Shown one piece after another: positions 10,062 to 19,091 of a stretch of 64,000 bases of DNA. Origin of the DNA: Flavisolibacter ginsenosidimutans (GTDB lineage Bacteria > Bacteroidota > Bacteroidia > Chitinophagales > Chitinophagaceae). Every line of letters begins with the position of its first letter. Position 1 is the first letter of the stretch. The stretch covers positions 2,542,001 through 2,606,000 of the forward strand of contig NZ_CP042433.1 of NCBI RefSeq assembly GCF_007970805.1. The letters are read 5' to 3'. The position numbers and the translations under genes were made by a program. The notes below the pieces were generated by a model, which was not told where the DNA came from, made no database searches, and worked only from the letters and a program-made list of their open reading frames with translations.

Positions 10062-10374
10062 ATTGTTCTATGGCGAAAATATTTCCAATTCTTCATCGTT
10101 GGGGTTAGGTGGGTTTGGGGTAATCATCCAAGCCAGCCGGGCATGTGCAATCCTTTTCGCCAGCAATAGAAAAGGGGCAACGCGGTTGAATGATCATGTG
10201 CGAAAGAAAAACCTGCAGACTTGCTGCGCTGTTGAAAGCAGCAACCCATCGGAAGGATTGCTGCGAAATCAACGGCTTGCAGACTGCTTTGTGACGAAAG
10301 AACAAGAATGGTTGAAGGGGCATTGCAACCAAGGCAGCTCTTCAACTTGAACGCTTTTAAGAAACCATCCTTCG
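10062..10374. other. Intergenic region upstream of GH31 with alternating short inverted arms
   Basis: There is no credible gene or consensus promoter here. Three 7-bp arms occur in the order TTGCTGC (10221-10227), GCAGCAA (10238-10244), TTGCTGC (10258-10264). The central arm can pair with either neighbour, giving two mutually exclusive small stem-loops in the probable GH31 leader or the SusE/F-position trailer. Confidence 0.35.
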
Positions 10375-11436
10375 CTAAAGAGGGTAAGGCGCATACGGAG
10401 CAATGGTTGTGGCACTGTAAGCAGCTCGTTGATCGGCAGCCGGCCCCTTAATATCGAACGTAATTACATATTGTCCGTTTGCCTTTTGCGTTACTGATTT
10501 AACCAGAACCAATGCAAAGGATTCGGTTAGAATAGCCGCCGTTGCCGTTGGGTGCGAACGATAGCCCCACCCAATGACAAAACCTTTTGTGGTGTTGCTT
10601 ACGCCGTAAACATCCGACACGCGGCGGTCGGCATTAATGATGTTGTAGTTTGCACCGCCCAAAGGCGAAATGGCAATCACGGTATCCTGCAGGTATTTTG
10701 CAAGATCAGCTTCGGTAGAAATCGCATCAAAATTCGCACTGTTCACGTAGGCTTTGGTGGCTGATAAAAAGGTATAGTTAAGGGTGGTGAATCCTGCCAG
10801 GGCACCTTTCGATGCGTTGTAATAATTGGCATCGGCTGCATAAGCGTTGGTTGCAATAAATCTGGCGCCGCTCATATTGATCGCGATAAAATCAATCCTT
10901 GATTGTTTTGTCAGCGCTACCGCCTGACCGAATACGGGTGTCGGTTCATAGAACGAAAAAAAGTTCTGATTGTCTGCCGGATCTGTTGACATGACTACGT
11001 TGGTCAAGGTCTTAACCGTGGAAGAAGAAGGCACGACGCTTTTTACATCAACACTTTTTGAACTAATGTGGCCGCACTTGTCGTTGATGATGATGACCAC
11101 GGACATCAGGCCCTTTCTTACGGGCACTTTTATGGTCGTGTCTATCACTTTGCCGTTAAACGAAATGGGTACGCCGGGGCTTTGCACCAGGGTAATGTCG
11201 CTTGCGCGGTTGTTTACCACTTTATAAACGGCACTGGCAATGCCCGAATCGCAGGTACTGTTGTATTTGATGGGAATGGAGAGCATTGAATTTTCCGGCA
11301 AGGAGGCGTAGGAATCCGTACTGCCAACGTTGATAGGCGTCATCGGTTGCGTGGGTGCTTCAAATTTTTTACACGAAAAAAATGAAGTAATACCAAGCAG
11401 AAACGCTAGATAAAATAGACCGTGAGTTCTTTTCAT
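10375..11436 (-). CDS. Surface lipoprotein in SusE/SusF position, putative glycan-binding protein
   Basis: A 353-residue lipoprotein with a signal peptide and lipobox ending at SFFSCKK (Cys about residue 22). It follows SusD by 40 bp and is part of the susCD operon. The N-terminal third looks like an Ig-type beta-sandwich (segment SMLSIPIKYN to SSKSVDVKS); the remainder has no family I can name. By position it is expected to be a surface glycan-binding protein anchored next to the SusCD pair. No catalytic motif is visible. The function is inferred from context. Confidence 0.7.
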   Translation of the reverse strand: MKRTHGLFYLAFLLGITSFFSCKKFEAPTQPMTPINVGSTDSYASLPENSMLSIPIKYNSTCDSGIASAVYKVVNNRASDITLVQSPGVPISFNGKVIDTTIKVPVRKGLMSVVIIINDKCGHISSKSVDVKSVVPSSSTVKTLTNVVMSTDPADNQNFFSFYEPTPVFGQAVALTKQSRIDFIAINMSGARFIATNAYAADANYYNASKGALAGFTTLNYTFLSATKAYVNSANFDAISTEADLAKYLQDTVIAISPLGGANYNIINADRRVSDVYGVSNTTKGFVIGWGYRSHPTATAAILTESFALVLVKSVTQKANGQYVITFDIKGPAADQRAAYSATTIAPYAPYPL

Positions 11437-11476
11437 ATTGCAATGATGTATGGTTCAGAATTAGTTTAGCCGGCTA

Positions 11477-13225
11477 TTAGTTTTGTGGAAACAACCGCAG
11501 ATAATTGGCATCAATAACGGATTGCGGAATAGGAAACAGGTTATTTTTTAAAGTGCTTGCATCAATGGTGCTTGCGCACACAGAATAACCAAAACGCTTT
11601 GTACGGCTGTTGTACAACTTCAACCGGCAAAGCGTAAGCGTTCGCAGTTCTTCGCCGTAAAGCTCACGTCCTCTTTCATCCAAAATGTAATCAATGTCAA
11701 CGTTGCCTGGAGCCACGGGCTTCGCATTGGAACGGGCTCTTACCGTGTTTATATCAGCCGCCGCATTCGACAGGTCGCCCAGTTTCAAATAAGCTTCTGC
11801 CCTTAACAAATACGTTTCCGCCAAACGGGCTACGTAATAATCCTGCACAAAAGAGTTGCTTGGGTCAGTGGTGTAATGCCAGTCAGAACCCATTTTCATG
11901 ACTCTTGGATACCAGCGTTGCATGGTGTCTTCGCGGGTTACCAACCAATCTTTCCGAATGGTGTCACCGGGATGCAATTGTACGGTGATGGTTGCGCCGC
12001 TTAAAGTCGTAATTACTTGCGGCGCGGTTGGCCAGTTTCTGCTTGGATCGGGTAAATCCTGATAGGTACCGTTCGGGTTTGGAACTTTTAATACACGGTT
12101 AATGTTCCATTCCGCGTTGCGTGTATCTTCCGGTCCTGATTTTGCCCACAAGTCATAAAGAAAATAACTCGTTGGCCGAACCCAGGCCACACCGCGGCCC
12201 ATCCAGTCGTAAGCAACACCGGTAAAGCCAAATTTGGTGTAGCCCCACATGGCCGGCCAGTATTGTCTTTCCTGGTCGGAACGGGTACTCAACTGGGGCG
12301 GCAAGCCGCCTGTTTTGAACTTGTCGAGATGAATGATAAAGAGCGATTCTTTATTACCGCCCTGGTAACTGTAATTGGTGGTTCCGTCTTCTTTCGTCAT
12401 TTGAAACATATCCCAAAAAGCGTCTTTGCCGGGAATTGAAGAGCGGTAACCAAAACGAGATGTCATCAGGCGGTAATCGCCGCTGTTGATTACCTTGCTG
12501 GCCGCATCTACCGACGCCTGATAAAGTGACTTATCGGCGCCGCCGCGTTCATCGGCAAGGGCTATGTACATTTCGGAAAGAAAATGATAAGCCGCACCGC
12601 TAACTAATTTGCCAACTTCGCTTGTGGTTTTGGGAAGGTTCTCCGCAGCGAATTTGAAATCTTCAACGCATTGTGCATAGACTTTTTCGCGGGGATCGCG
12701 GCTGTAAGCCAGATTGGGTACGGTAACCGGTTCGGTAATCAAGGGCATGTCGCCCCACATTTCAGATAAGAAGCGATAGCCCCAAGCTCTGAAGAAACGG
12801 GCCTCGGCCTGAATTTGCAACTTCTCCGTATTGCTTGCCCACTTTACATCGGGATTTTCCGACTGCTTTAAAATGTTGTTGGCATTGTTGATCATTTCAT
12901 ACTGGCGGTTAAACAAGTCTTTTAACCAGCCGGCGTTGCCGTTTAAATACGAATAGTTGGTCCAAACGTTTTGATCGTTTTGGCTGAAGTTGATGTCGGC
13001 TCCGCTGCCAAATTGCACGGTACGCTGATCACCATCATCTAAAATGTAATTCTCTCGCAGGCGATAGTACAAATAGTTTAATCCTGTGCGAAACTGCGCA
13101 GCGTTTAAAAAGGCATTGTCGATAGTTAGGAAGTCCTCAGGCTTTTCGCGCAGGAAAGCATCCTTTTTACAACCGGCAAATGGAAGAGCAATTGCTGCAA
13201 GGACGACAAAAAATATCTTTTTCAT
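11477..13225 (-). CDS. SusD/RagB family outer-membrane lipoprotein (PUL 1)
   Basis: A 582-residue protein with a lipoprotein signal ending in PFAGCKK (Cys about residue 19). SusD features include the N-terminal LREKPEDFLT segment, the helical TPR-like region with ARFFRAWGYRFLSEMWGDMPLI (about 145-165), LAETYLLRAEAYLKLGDLSNA near 470, and the C-terminal DERGRELYGEE and LFPIPQSVIDAN motifs. It forms the lid over the SusC channel and captures glycan at the cell surface. It starts 30 bp after the SusC stop, a typical susCD pair. Confidence 0.95.
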   Translation of the reverse strand: MKKIFFVVLAAIALPFAGCKKDAFLREKPEDFLTIDNAFLNAAQFRTGLNYLYYRLRENYILDDGDQRTVQFGSGADINFSQNDQNVWTNYSYLNGNAGWLKDLFNRQYEMINNANNILKQSENPDVKWASNTEKLQIQAEARFFRAWGYRFLSEMWGDMPLITEPVTVPNLAYSRDPREKVYAQCVEDFKFAAENLPKTTSEVGKLVSGAAYHFLSEMYIALADERGGADKSLYQASVDAASKVINSGDYRLMTSRFGYRSSIPGKDAFWDMFQMTKEDGTTNYSYQGGNKESLFIIHLDKFKTGGLPPQLSTRSDQERQYWPAMWGYTKFGFTGVAYDWMGRGVAWVRPTSYFLYDLWAKSGPEDTRNAEWNINRVLKVPNPNGTYQDLPDPSRNWPTAPQVITTLSGATITVQLHPGDTIRKDWLVTREDTMQRWYPRVMKMGSDWHYTTDPSNSFVQDYYVARLAETYLLRAEAYLKLGDLSNAAADINTVRARSNAKPVAPGNVDIDYILDERGRELYGEELRTLTLCRLKLYNSRTKRFGYSVCASTIDASTLKNNLFPIPQSVIDANYLRLFPQN

Positions 13226-13255
13226 TTCTGAATTTTTAAGAGTTGAAATGTGGCA

Positions 13256-16200
13256 TTAGAAACTTGCATTCAAACCGAAGGTGATGATGCGGAACGTGGG
13301 CAGTCCGGAACCAGAACCCGCAAAGGTGGTGGCGGTTTCGGGGTCCAGTCCTTCCCAATTGGTAAACGTAGCCAGGTTTTTACCCGATACGTACACCTTC
13401 ATGGCTGAAATGTGTGCCCTGCTTAAAATGGACGAAGGAATGGTGTAAGACAAAGCCACATCCTGCAACCGTACAAACTGTCTTCCGTTCGGGAAAGAAT
13501 AACCGTAAGCCGAGTTGTTGTAATTAACGCTGGTTACCGTATTGGATGGATTATTCGGCGTCCAGTAAGGTTTGTTCAACCAGGTTGCCGCTGTTCCGCC
13601 GTAAAGTGCGTTCGGGTAATAGGCGTAGGTATTGTTACCAAGGTACCAGTTGTCTTTACCGCCGCCGGCAATAAAATTAAAGAGGAAGTAAAGTTCCACA
13701 CCTTTGTAGGCAAGCGTGTTTGACAGGGTCATTGTAAAGTTTGGCTTACTGTAGCCAACGATTGTGCGGTCATTCGCATCAATTTTTCCGTCGTTGTTCA
13801 AATCACGAAACTTGATGTCGCCGGGTTTTCCGCCGTACACAGCAATGAAGGCCGCATCGTCTTTTTGAATGATGCCGTCCATAACATAAGTATATACTGC
13901 GCCAAGCGATTTGCCGATAAAGCGAGAGTTGGCCACGTCATCGTCTTCTTTTCCGTCTTTGTTCGCATCCAGTCCGTACAAGCTAACAATTTTGTTCCGG
14001 TTCAGCCAGAAGTTGAAACCCGTGCTCCAGGTAAACTCCCGCGAACGAACGGCCTGCAAATTCAATTGCAGTTCAACGCCTTTGTTATTCACCTTGCCAA
14101 TGTTGTCCAACACCGTAGTAAATCCGTTCATGATGGGAATGGCCCTTGTGAGCAAAAGATCGGTCGTGTTGGAATTGTAAACGTTGATGGTGCCGCTCAG
14201 GAAGTTCTTGAAAATTCCAAAGTCAAGCCCAAGGTTCAACGCCGTTGTTTTTTCCCAGTTCAGGTTTTTGTTTGCCAGGTTGTTTAGGAAAACAACGCGT
14301 TGCGTTGTGCCGCCAAGAAGAATGGTATTGTTTGCGTTGATGGTGGGGAATGTTTGGTAAGCGCCGATGGATGGATTTCCGTTTTCGCCGTAGGACAAGC
14401 GCAGCTTCAGGTTGTCAATGTATTTGTAGTTGCGACGGATGTACGGCTCTTCTCCAATGCTCCAGGCAACGGCGCCGGCCCGGAAGACGCCGTACTTGTG
14501 GCCTTCGGCATAACCAGAATAGCCGTCTTGCCGAATGGAAAAGCTGGCGAGATACTTTCCTTTGTACGCATAATTCAAACGCGCCAGGGAAGCCATTTGA
14601 TTCAGCTTGCCGGCGTCTGTATTCACGGAATAGTTGGCCGGATTGCCAAGTTCAAGTGCGTTACTTCCCAACACAGAACTGCCCGAACCGGAAAAGTCTT
14701 TGGCCGTAATAACCAAGTTGGTGGTTGAGCGGCTCTGTTCTTCTTCCAGCAAGGTCACATCAAAAGAGTGGTCGCCAACGAGTCTTTTAAAATTAACCAA
14801 GTGGTTCAGGTACCAATCGGTTCTTGTTGGATTTGATTTGTTGCCGTTCGCATCCACGAGGTGTGATGTGGGCGAAGAAAGTTCGCTTAACAACATCGTG
14901 TTGACGAACATGTTTTCGTGCTGGAAGTTCGCCGAATGGCCTTCCCACCTGTTGATTGAATAGTTGAACGTGTACGATAGACCTTTCACCCACGGAGCAT
15001 CAATGCGTGCAAAGGCGATGCTGCGGTAATTCTGGTTGCGGTCTTCATTATATTGTTGCGTGTTCCACAATGGGTTTGACGTCGTCGTCTGCCCCTGTGG
15101 ATAGCGTTCGAACTGATCCGGAAAATTTTCAAAGCCCAGCGCCGCAGTTCCTCTGTCATGCACATATTTAAAACCGTACGGGCTGGCAATGGTCGCTAAA
15201 TTGTAATCAGCGGAAATGCCGTCTGCATTCTTATATGTAAAACCAACATTTAACCCGGTTCTTAACCAATCAGTAATTCTGGATTCCATTTTGGCAAGAA
15301 AAGTATAACGGCGAAATTGATCGCCGACCGCAATTCCTTTTTGATCCATGTATTCACCCGACACGTAATAATTAAACCGGTTGGTCGCGCCGGCTACACT
15401 CAATGTAAAATTTTTAAACGGCGCGGTTCGGGTAATTTCCTTCGTCCAATCTACGGTTAGGCCTTTTTTGTAGGCTTCCAGTTCGTACAGTGGAAGATTT
15501 GTATTGATGTCGTAAACACTGTTTGGATTGTCGGCCAAAAAGCGGTCCTTACGTAGTTGAATGTATCCATCCGGGGTCAACATGTCTGGCCGGTTAGTAG
15601 GCGCTTGCGTACCGGCATTCGCGGCCAATGAGATTGTTGGCTTCTCTGTTTTGCCACGTTTGGTGGTAATTAAAACCACGCCATTCGCAGCAAGCGAACC
15701 ATAAATAGCACTGGCACTTGCGTCTTTTAAAACATCAACCGTGGCAATGTCTGCGGGATTTATTTCATTAAAGCTTCCCAGGAACACAACGCCATCGAGA
15801 ATGATAAGTGGTGAGTTAGACGCACTGATTGAATTTTGTCCGCGAATATTGATGCTTGGATTGCTGCCGGCAGCGTTAACAGTGCCGATGTCTAAACCTG
15901 GCACCGAGCCTTTCAACGCGTCCAACAGGTTGACGTTAGGCAAATTGGCAAGAGGTGAATTTTCCAGCTTAACCGAAGCAATAGCGCCGGTGAGATCTTT
16001 CTTTTTTTGCGTGCCGTAACCCACAACCACCACATCGTCCAGCGTTTGCACGGAAACTTCCAGCGTTATGGTGATTTGTCCTGAATTGTTTACGGGCACC
16101 GTTGCTTTTGTATAGCCAATATGTTCCACCGAAAGTTGATCACCAACGGAAGCCTTGATACTAAAGGCGCCGCCAGGACCGGTGATAGTTCCGCCGGCTT

Positions 16201-16378
16201 TTCCGTTTACAGAAACCGTTGCGCCAACAAGCGGTGTCAGCGTTCCGGCCTCCTGCACTTTACCGCGAACAGTGATTTGCTGCGCAAAAAGGCAATTTGA
16301 TACAAATAGCAAAGCAGTCAATAAAACCACAAACTTACCGGCAAGGGCAAGCTTGATCTTTTGAGGAAGATGATTCAT
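13256..16378 (-). CDS. SusC/RagA family TonB-linked outer-membrane transporter (PUL 1)
   Basis: About 1040 residues from the chosen ATG at 16378, which precedes a signal peptide (KIKLALAGKFVVLLTALLFVSNCLFAQ). In-frame ATGs upstream (16420, 16465) would extend it by 14 or 29 residues. The order is a carboxypeptidase-regulatory-like beta-sandwich (VRGKVQEAGTLTPLVGATV), a TonB-box region with VVVGYGTQKKKDLTGAI, a plug domain with DASASAIYGSLAANGVVLITTKRG, and a beta-barrel ending in the aromatic FGLNASF. It imports oligosaccharides across the outer membrane using TonB energy. Its partner SusD follows directly. Confidence 0.95.
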   Translation of the reverse strand: MNHLPQKIKLALAGKFVVLLTALLFVSNCLFAQQITVRGKVQEAGTLTPLVGATVSVNGKAGGTITGPGGAFSIKASVGDQLSVEHIGYTKATVPVNNSGQITITLEVSVQTLDDVVVVGYGTQKKKDLTGAIASVKLENSPLANLPNVNLLDALKGSVPGLDIGTVNAAGSNPSINIRGQNSISASNSPLIILDGVVFLGSFNEINPADIATVDVLKDASASAIYGSLAANGVVLITTKRGKTEKPTISLAANAGTQAPTNRPDMLTPDGYIQLRKDRFLADNPNSVYDINTNLPLYELEAYKKGLTVDWTKEITRTAPFKNFTLSVAGATNRFNYYVSGEYMDQKGIAVGDQFRRYTFLAKMESRITDWLRTGLNVGFTYKNADGISADYNLATIASPYGFKYVHDRGTAALGFENFPDQFERYPQGQTTTSNPLWNTQQYNEDRNQNYRSIAFARIDAPWVKGLSYTFNYSINRWEGHSANFQHENMFVNTMLLSELSSPTSHLVDANGNKSNPTRTDWYLNHLVNFKRLVGDHSFDVTLLEEEQSRSTTNLVITAKDFSGSGSSVLGSNALELGNPANYSVNTDAGKLNQMASLARLNYAYKGKYLASFSIRQDGYSGYAEGHKYGVFRAGAVAWSIGEEPYIRRNYKYIDNLKLRLSYGENGNPSIGAYQTFPTINANNTILLGGTTQRVVFLNNLANKNLNWEKTTALNLGLDFGIFKNFLSGTINVYNSNTTDLLLTRAIPIMNGFTTVLDNIGKVNNKGVELQLNLQAVRSREFTWSTGFNFWLNRNKIVSLYGLDANKDGKEDDDVANSRFIGKSLGAVYTYVMDGIIQKDDAAFIAVYGGKPGDIKFRDLNNDGKIDANDRTIVGYSKPNFTMTLSNTLAYKGVELYFLFNFIAGGGKDNWYLGNNTYAYYPNALYGGTAATWLNKPYWTPNNPSNTVTSVNYNNSAYGYSFPNGRQFVRLQDVALSYTIPSSILSRAHISAMKVYVSGKNLATFTNWEGLDPETATTFAGSGSGLPTFRIITFGLNASF

Positions 16379-16557
16379 AACATCAGCATTAAAATAAAGG
16401 ATTTGAAAAGACGTGTTCATGTAAGCAAGTTTTGTTTTATACAACCGTTCGTTCGTAAAACGCAACGCGGGAACGATAAAAATCCAATTGAATAACAGCC
16501 AATCGTCGAATTAAGGTTATCGTGAAAAAGAAAACGTAAAGCAATCAAATATGCCAG

Positions 16558-16565
16558 CAAATCTA
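16558..16565 (-). promoter_or_regulatory. Candidate -7 element upstream of PUL 1 susC
   Basis: TAGATTTG on the minus strand matches TAnnTTTG. No good TTTG element is found 19-21 bp upstream (the region reads TTTCGG), which would fit a promoter that needs an activator. It is about 180 bp upstream of the susC start. Confidence 0.4.
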
Positions 16566-16622
16566 TTTAGGCGGCCACCGAAAAAGAATGTGAGAAATAA
16601 CTTTGTAGATGGACAATACTAT

Positions 16623-16642
16623 GATTGCGATATGTCGCAATC
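16623..16642. promoter_or_regulatory. Perfect inverted repeat, candidate operator for PUL 1 susC
   Basis: Arms GATTGCGA and TCGCAATC are separated by 4 bp. The site lies about 58 bp upstream of the candidate -7 element of susC and between the AraC-type regulator gene and susC, a sensible place for an activator site. Binding by that regulator is inferred. Confidence 0.4.
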
Positions 16643-16808
16643 AAGGAAGAAGGGAGAAGAGAAGAGCAAAATCTTAGGGTACAGGAAGCAATAGTTGCGA
16701 GTGTTTATCACATCCTTTTCGGATGGTCTTTTATTTTAATTATCGTGTAGCAGCGTGGCTTTTAAGGTTTGTAAGGCCCTGTAAAACAGAACAAGGTTTC
16801 TCTTTTGT

Positions 16809-17708
16809 TTAATGCTTGCGGTTGCGGTATTCCAGCGGCGACACGCCCATGATGTTGCTGAAGAAGCGGGAAAAATAATAGGGATCGCAGATGCCGACTT
16901 TGTACGCAATTTCTTTTATCTGCAGGTTTGTAAAATGCAGGTATTGACAGGCTTTCTGCACCTTGATGTGATTGAAATATTCCAGCGGCGGATAACCTGT
17001 CTTCTTTTTAAACAAAGCAGCGTAGTGCGAGGGAGAGATATGCGCTTCTGCAGCGAGTTCCCGCAACGAAAGCGTATGCTCTATGTTCTGCTGCATGAAC
17101 TCAATTGACAAATCAATCGCATCTTTTTCCGCATTGCCGGACGGCACGTGAAAAATATCGTCGTAACAAAACGAAGAAAGAAAATACCACAGACACATGT
17201 TTATGTAGCCAAGGTTATCGGCACTATAACCATTTTCCAGCGTTGCATACATCGAGTCGAACAAGCGGGTGCGTTCTTCCGAAAAATTAACCGAGGCGAC
17301 AAACTTTGTTTTATTCCTGGTTAATTGCGATGTATAATCGTTAGCCAACCGTCCTTTGAAATGCAACCAGTAAATAGACCACGGTGCATCTTCGTCGGAA
17401 CCATATTGGTGAACCATTTCTGCGGGAACGACAAAATATTGTCCTGACTTTACGTCGTATTCCTGGCCGTCAAGCTGCACCCATCCTTTGCCGTCAACAC
17501 AGTAAATAAGAATGTGCTGCGAAATGCCAACAGACCGTTTGCGGTAATGAAATTTTGCTTTTGGGTAGAAGCCGATGTCTGTTATAAAGAGGTTGCTGAT
17601 CAAAGGCGAGTCCTCACAGCTTTGCACAATCTTCCCTGGCAACACGATGGCTTTCTGCCCCTTGAATCCGTCTTTCTTTCGCTGCGCAACCGGTGACTTC
17701 CGTAACAT
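16809..17708 (-). CDS. AraC family transcriptional regulator
   Basis: A 299-residue cytoplasmic regulator. The N-terminal half is a cupin-type ligand-binding domain (QHILIYCVDGKGWVQLDGQEY, then GQYFVVPAEMVHQYGSDEDAPWSIYWLHFKG, about 64-125). The C-terminal ~100 residues carry two helix-turn-helix motifs of the AraC family (LSLRELAAEAHISPSHYAALFKKKTGYPPLEYF and LQIKEIAYKVGICDPYYFSRFFSNIMGVSPLEYR). It probably senses a mono- or oligosaccharide and activates PUL 1, since it lies between the esterase gene and susC in the same direction. Confidence 0.92.
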   Translation of the reverse strand: MLRKSPVAQRKKDGFKGQKAIVLPGKIVQSCEDSPLISNLFITDIGFYPKAKFHYRKRSVGISQHILIYCVDGKGWVQLDGQEYDVKSGQYFVVPAEMVHQYGSDEDAPWSIYWLHFKGRLANDYTSQLTRNKTKFVASVNFSEERTRLFDSMYATLENGYSADNLGYINMCLWYFLSSFCYDDIFHVPSGNAEKDAIDLSIEFMQQNIEHTLSLRELAAEAHISPSHYAALFKKKTGYPPLEYFNHIKVQKACQYLHFTNLQIKEIAYKVGICDPYYFSRFFSNIMGVSPLEYRNRKH

Positions 17709-17769
17709 GGGCCGAATATATTGATTGCTGTCCGGAAAACATTATCAACCCCTGCACAGCAAATCCTTC

Positions 17770-19077
17770 TTATTGTCCGGCCTGTAACACATTCAAAAGC
17801 CAGCGGCTGACTTCTTCCGCCTGCAAGGGCGACATCCAGTGACCGGTTTCTTTTGTAACAAGCAATTGCTTTGGTGCGTGAATGTTGTTGTAAACCGCGT
17901 AGGCCGTCGTGGGTGGACAGGTTTCGTCGTTGTATCCCCAGGAGTACCATCCCGGCACGTTCAATAAACGGGCAAAGTTTACGACGTCGTAATAACCTGC
18001 CGTTTTTATTGCATCCGGATTTTCGTAAGCGGCATGTAGTGATGGACTAAACACATGCGGCCACCCTCCTGCCCTTCCGTGCAAATAACCAGTAAGGTCA
18101 CTTAAAGCCGGGTACAATGCTGCTACGTAGCGAACCTTTTCATGCAAGGCTGCTGTTACAATTGCCAAAGCGCCGCCCTGGCTTCCGCCGTAAACGGCCA
18201 CACGTGAACTGTCTGCCTGCGGCAAGGACAAAAGAAAATCAACGGCGCGAACGCAACCCGCATAAACGCGTTTGTAATAATATTGATCCCTGTTGTTGAT
18301 GTTTGCGAAATAATATTCGTACAACGGCCCGAATGCAAGGTTGTAATACACTTCGTTGGGCAAGGTAACCGGTATACCGTGAATGCCGATCTCGAATGTA
18401 ATGACGCCCTTTTCAGCCAAAGCCGTGTCACCGCGGTAAGCACGAACGCCGGCACCCGGAACCTTCAATACAACTGGATAATGTCCATCTTTTTTTGGCA
18501 CACACAAGATGCCGTACAATCGTGATCCGGACCGGTAGCTTTGAATGGAAACTTCGTAAACATTCAAAACACTTGTGCTTCTATCCGGCAAAAGCGTCAT
18601 TCGTGTATTGAATGAAATTTTCCTTGCTTGTTCGATGGTATTTTTCCAAAACGCAGCAAAGTCTGTTGGCAGTTGCGCGGTTGCAACAATACTCTCCGGC
18701 GAAAAGGCAGCCGTGGCCATTCCTTTGTAAAGTTTCCCGTCTATTTTTGCCGTAACGGTGCAACGCAAAAAGCCCGGCTGCGCAAGCGTTCCGCCATTTA
18801 TGATCAGGCGTCCATTTTTAAGCAATGTGTCTTTGGAAACGAAAGGCTGCATTTTTTCGGGACCAATTTCTACGTGCACAACGGTGTTGGCCATTTCCTT
18901 TCCATCACACTGAACAGCGATTGAGAAAAAAGCTTTTTCACCGACGTTGTATTTCCATTCGGGATGATCCAACTTGACTGAAACAGAAGTATCCGGCGTT
19001 TGCGCAAAGAGTGCAGCAGACCACAACAGCAGCAAACAAACAACGCAAAGCGTCTTAGCTTTTAAGATTCCGGTCAT
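17770..19077 (-). CDS. Acetyl xylan esterase / cephalosporin-C deacetylase family hydrolase
   Basis: A 435-residue secreted alpha/beta hydrolase with a signal peptide (about 1-25). An N-terminal beta-sandwich extension (~30-125) precedes an AXE1-type catalytic domain. Visible catalytic residues are the nucleophile Ser299 in YGGSQGG, Asp384 in WGYNDETCPP, and His413 in KETGHW. Family members remove acetyl groups from sugars or oligosaccharides. It starts 14 bp after the GH97 stop, so the two genes are almost certainly cotranscribed; the enzyme would strip acetyl decorations from the PUL 1 substrate. Confidence 0.88.
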   Translation of the reverse strand: MTGILKAKTLCVVCLLLLWSAALFAQTPDTSVSVKLDHPEWKYNVGEKAFFSIAVQCDGKEMANTVVHVEIGPEKMQPFVSKDTLLKNGRLIINGGTLAQPGFLRCTVTAKIDGKLYKGMATAAFSPESIVATAQLPTDFAAFWKNTIEQARKISFNTRMTLLPDRSTSVLNVYEVSIQSYRSGSRLYGILCVPKKDGHYPVVLKVPGAGVRAYRGDTALAEKGVITFEIGIHGIPVTLPNEVYYNLAFGPLYEYYFANINNRDQYYYKRVYAGCVRAVDFLLSLPQADSSRVAVYGGSQGGALAIVTAALHEKVRYVAALYPALSDLTGYLHGRAGGWPHVFSPSLHAAYENPDAIKTAGYYDVVNFARLLNVPGWYSWGYNDETCPPTTAYAVYNNIHAPKQLLVTKETGHWMSPLQAEEVSRWLLNVLQAGQ

Positions 19078-19091
19078 GAATACATTTTCTT

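Larger units (their letters stand above)
16379..16808. other. Control region between the AraC-type regulator and susC
   Basis: This gene-free stretch holds a -7-like box for susC (16558-16565) and a perfect 8-bp inverted repeat (16623-16642), both listed separately. A short hairpin, CATCC-ttttc-GGATG near 16709, is followed by a T-rich stretch on the plus strand only. No small gene was recognised. Confidence 0.4.

Noticed and set aside
16705..16735. CATCC-ttttc-GGATG hairpin followed by T-rich sequence
   Set aside because: The T-tract is on the plus strand, where no gene precedes it; the stem is only 5 bp.
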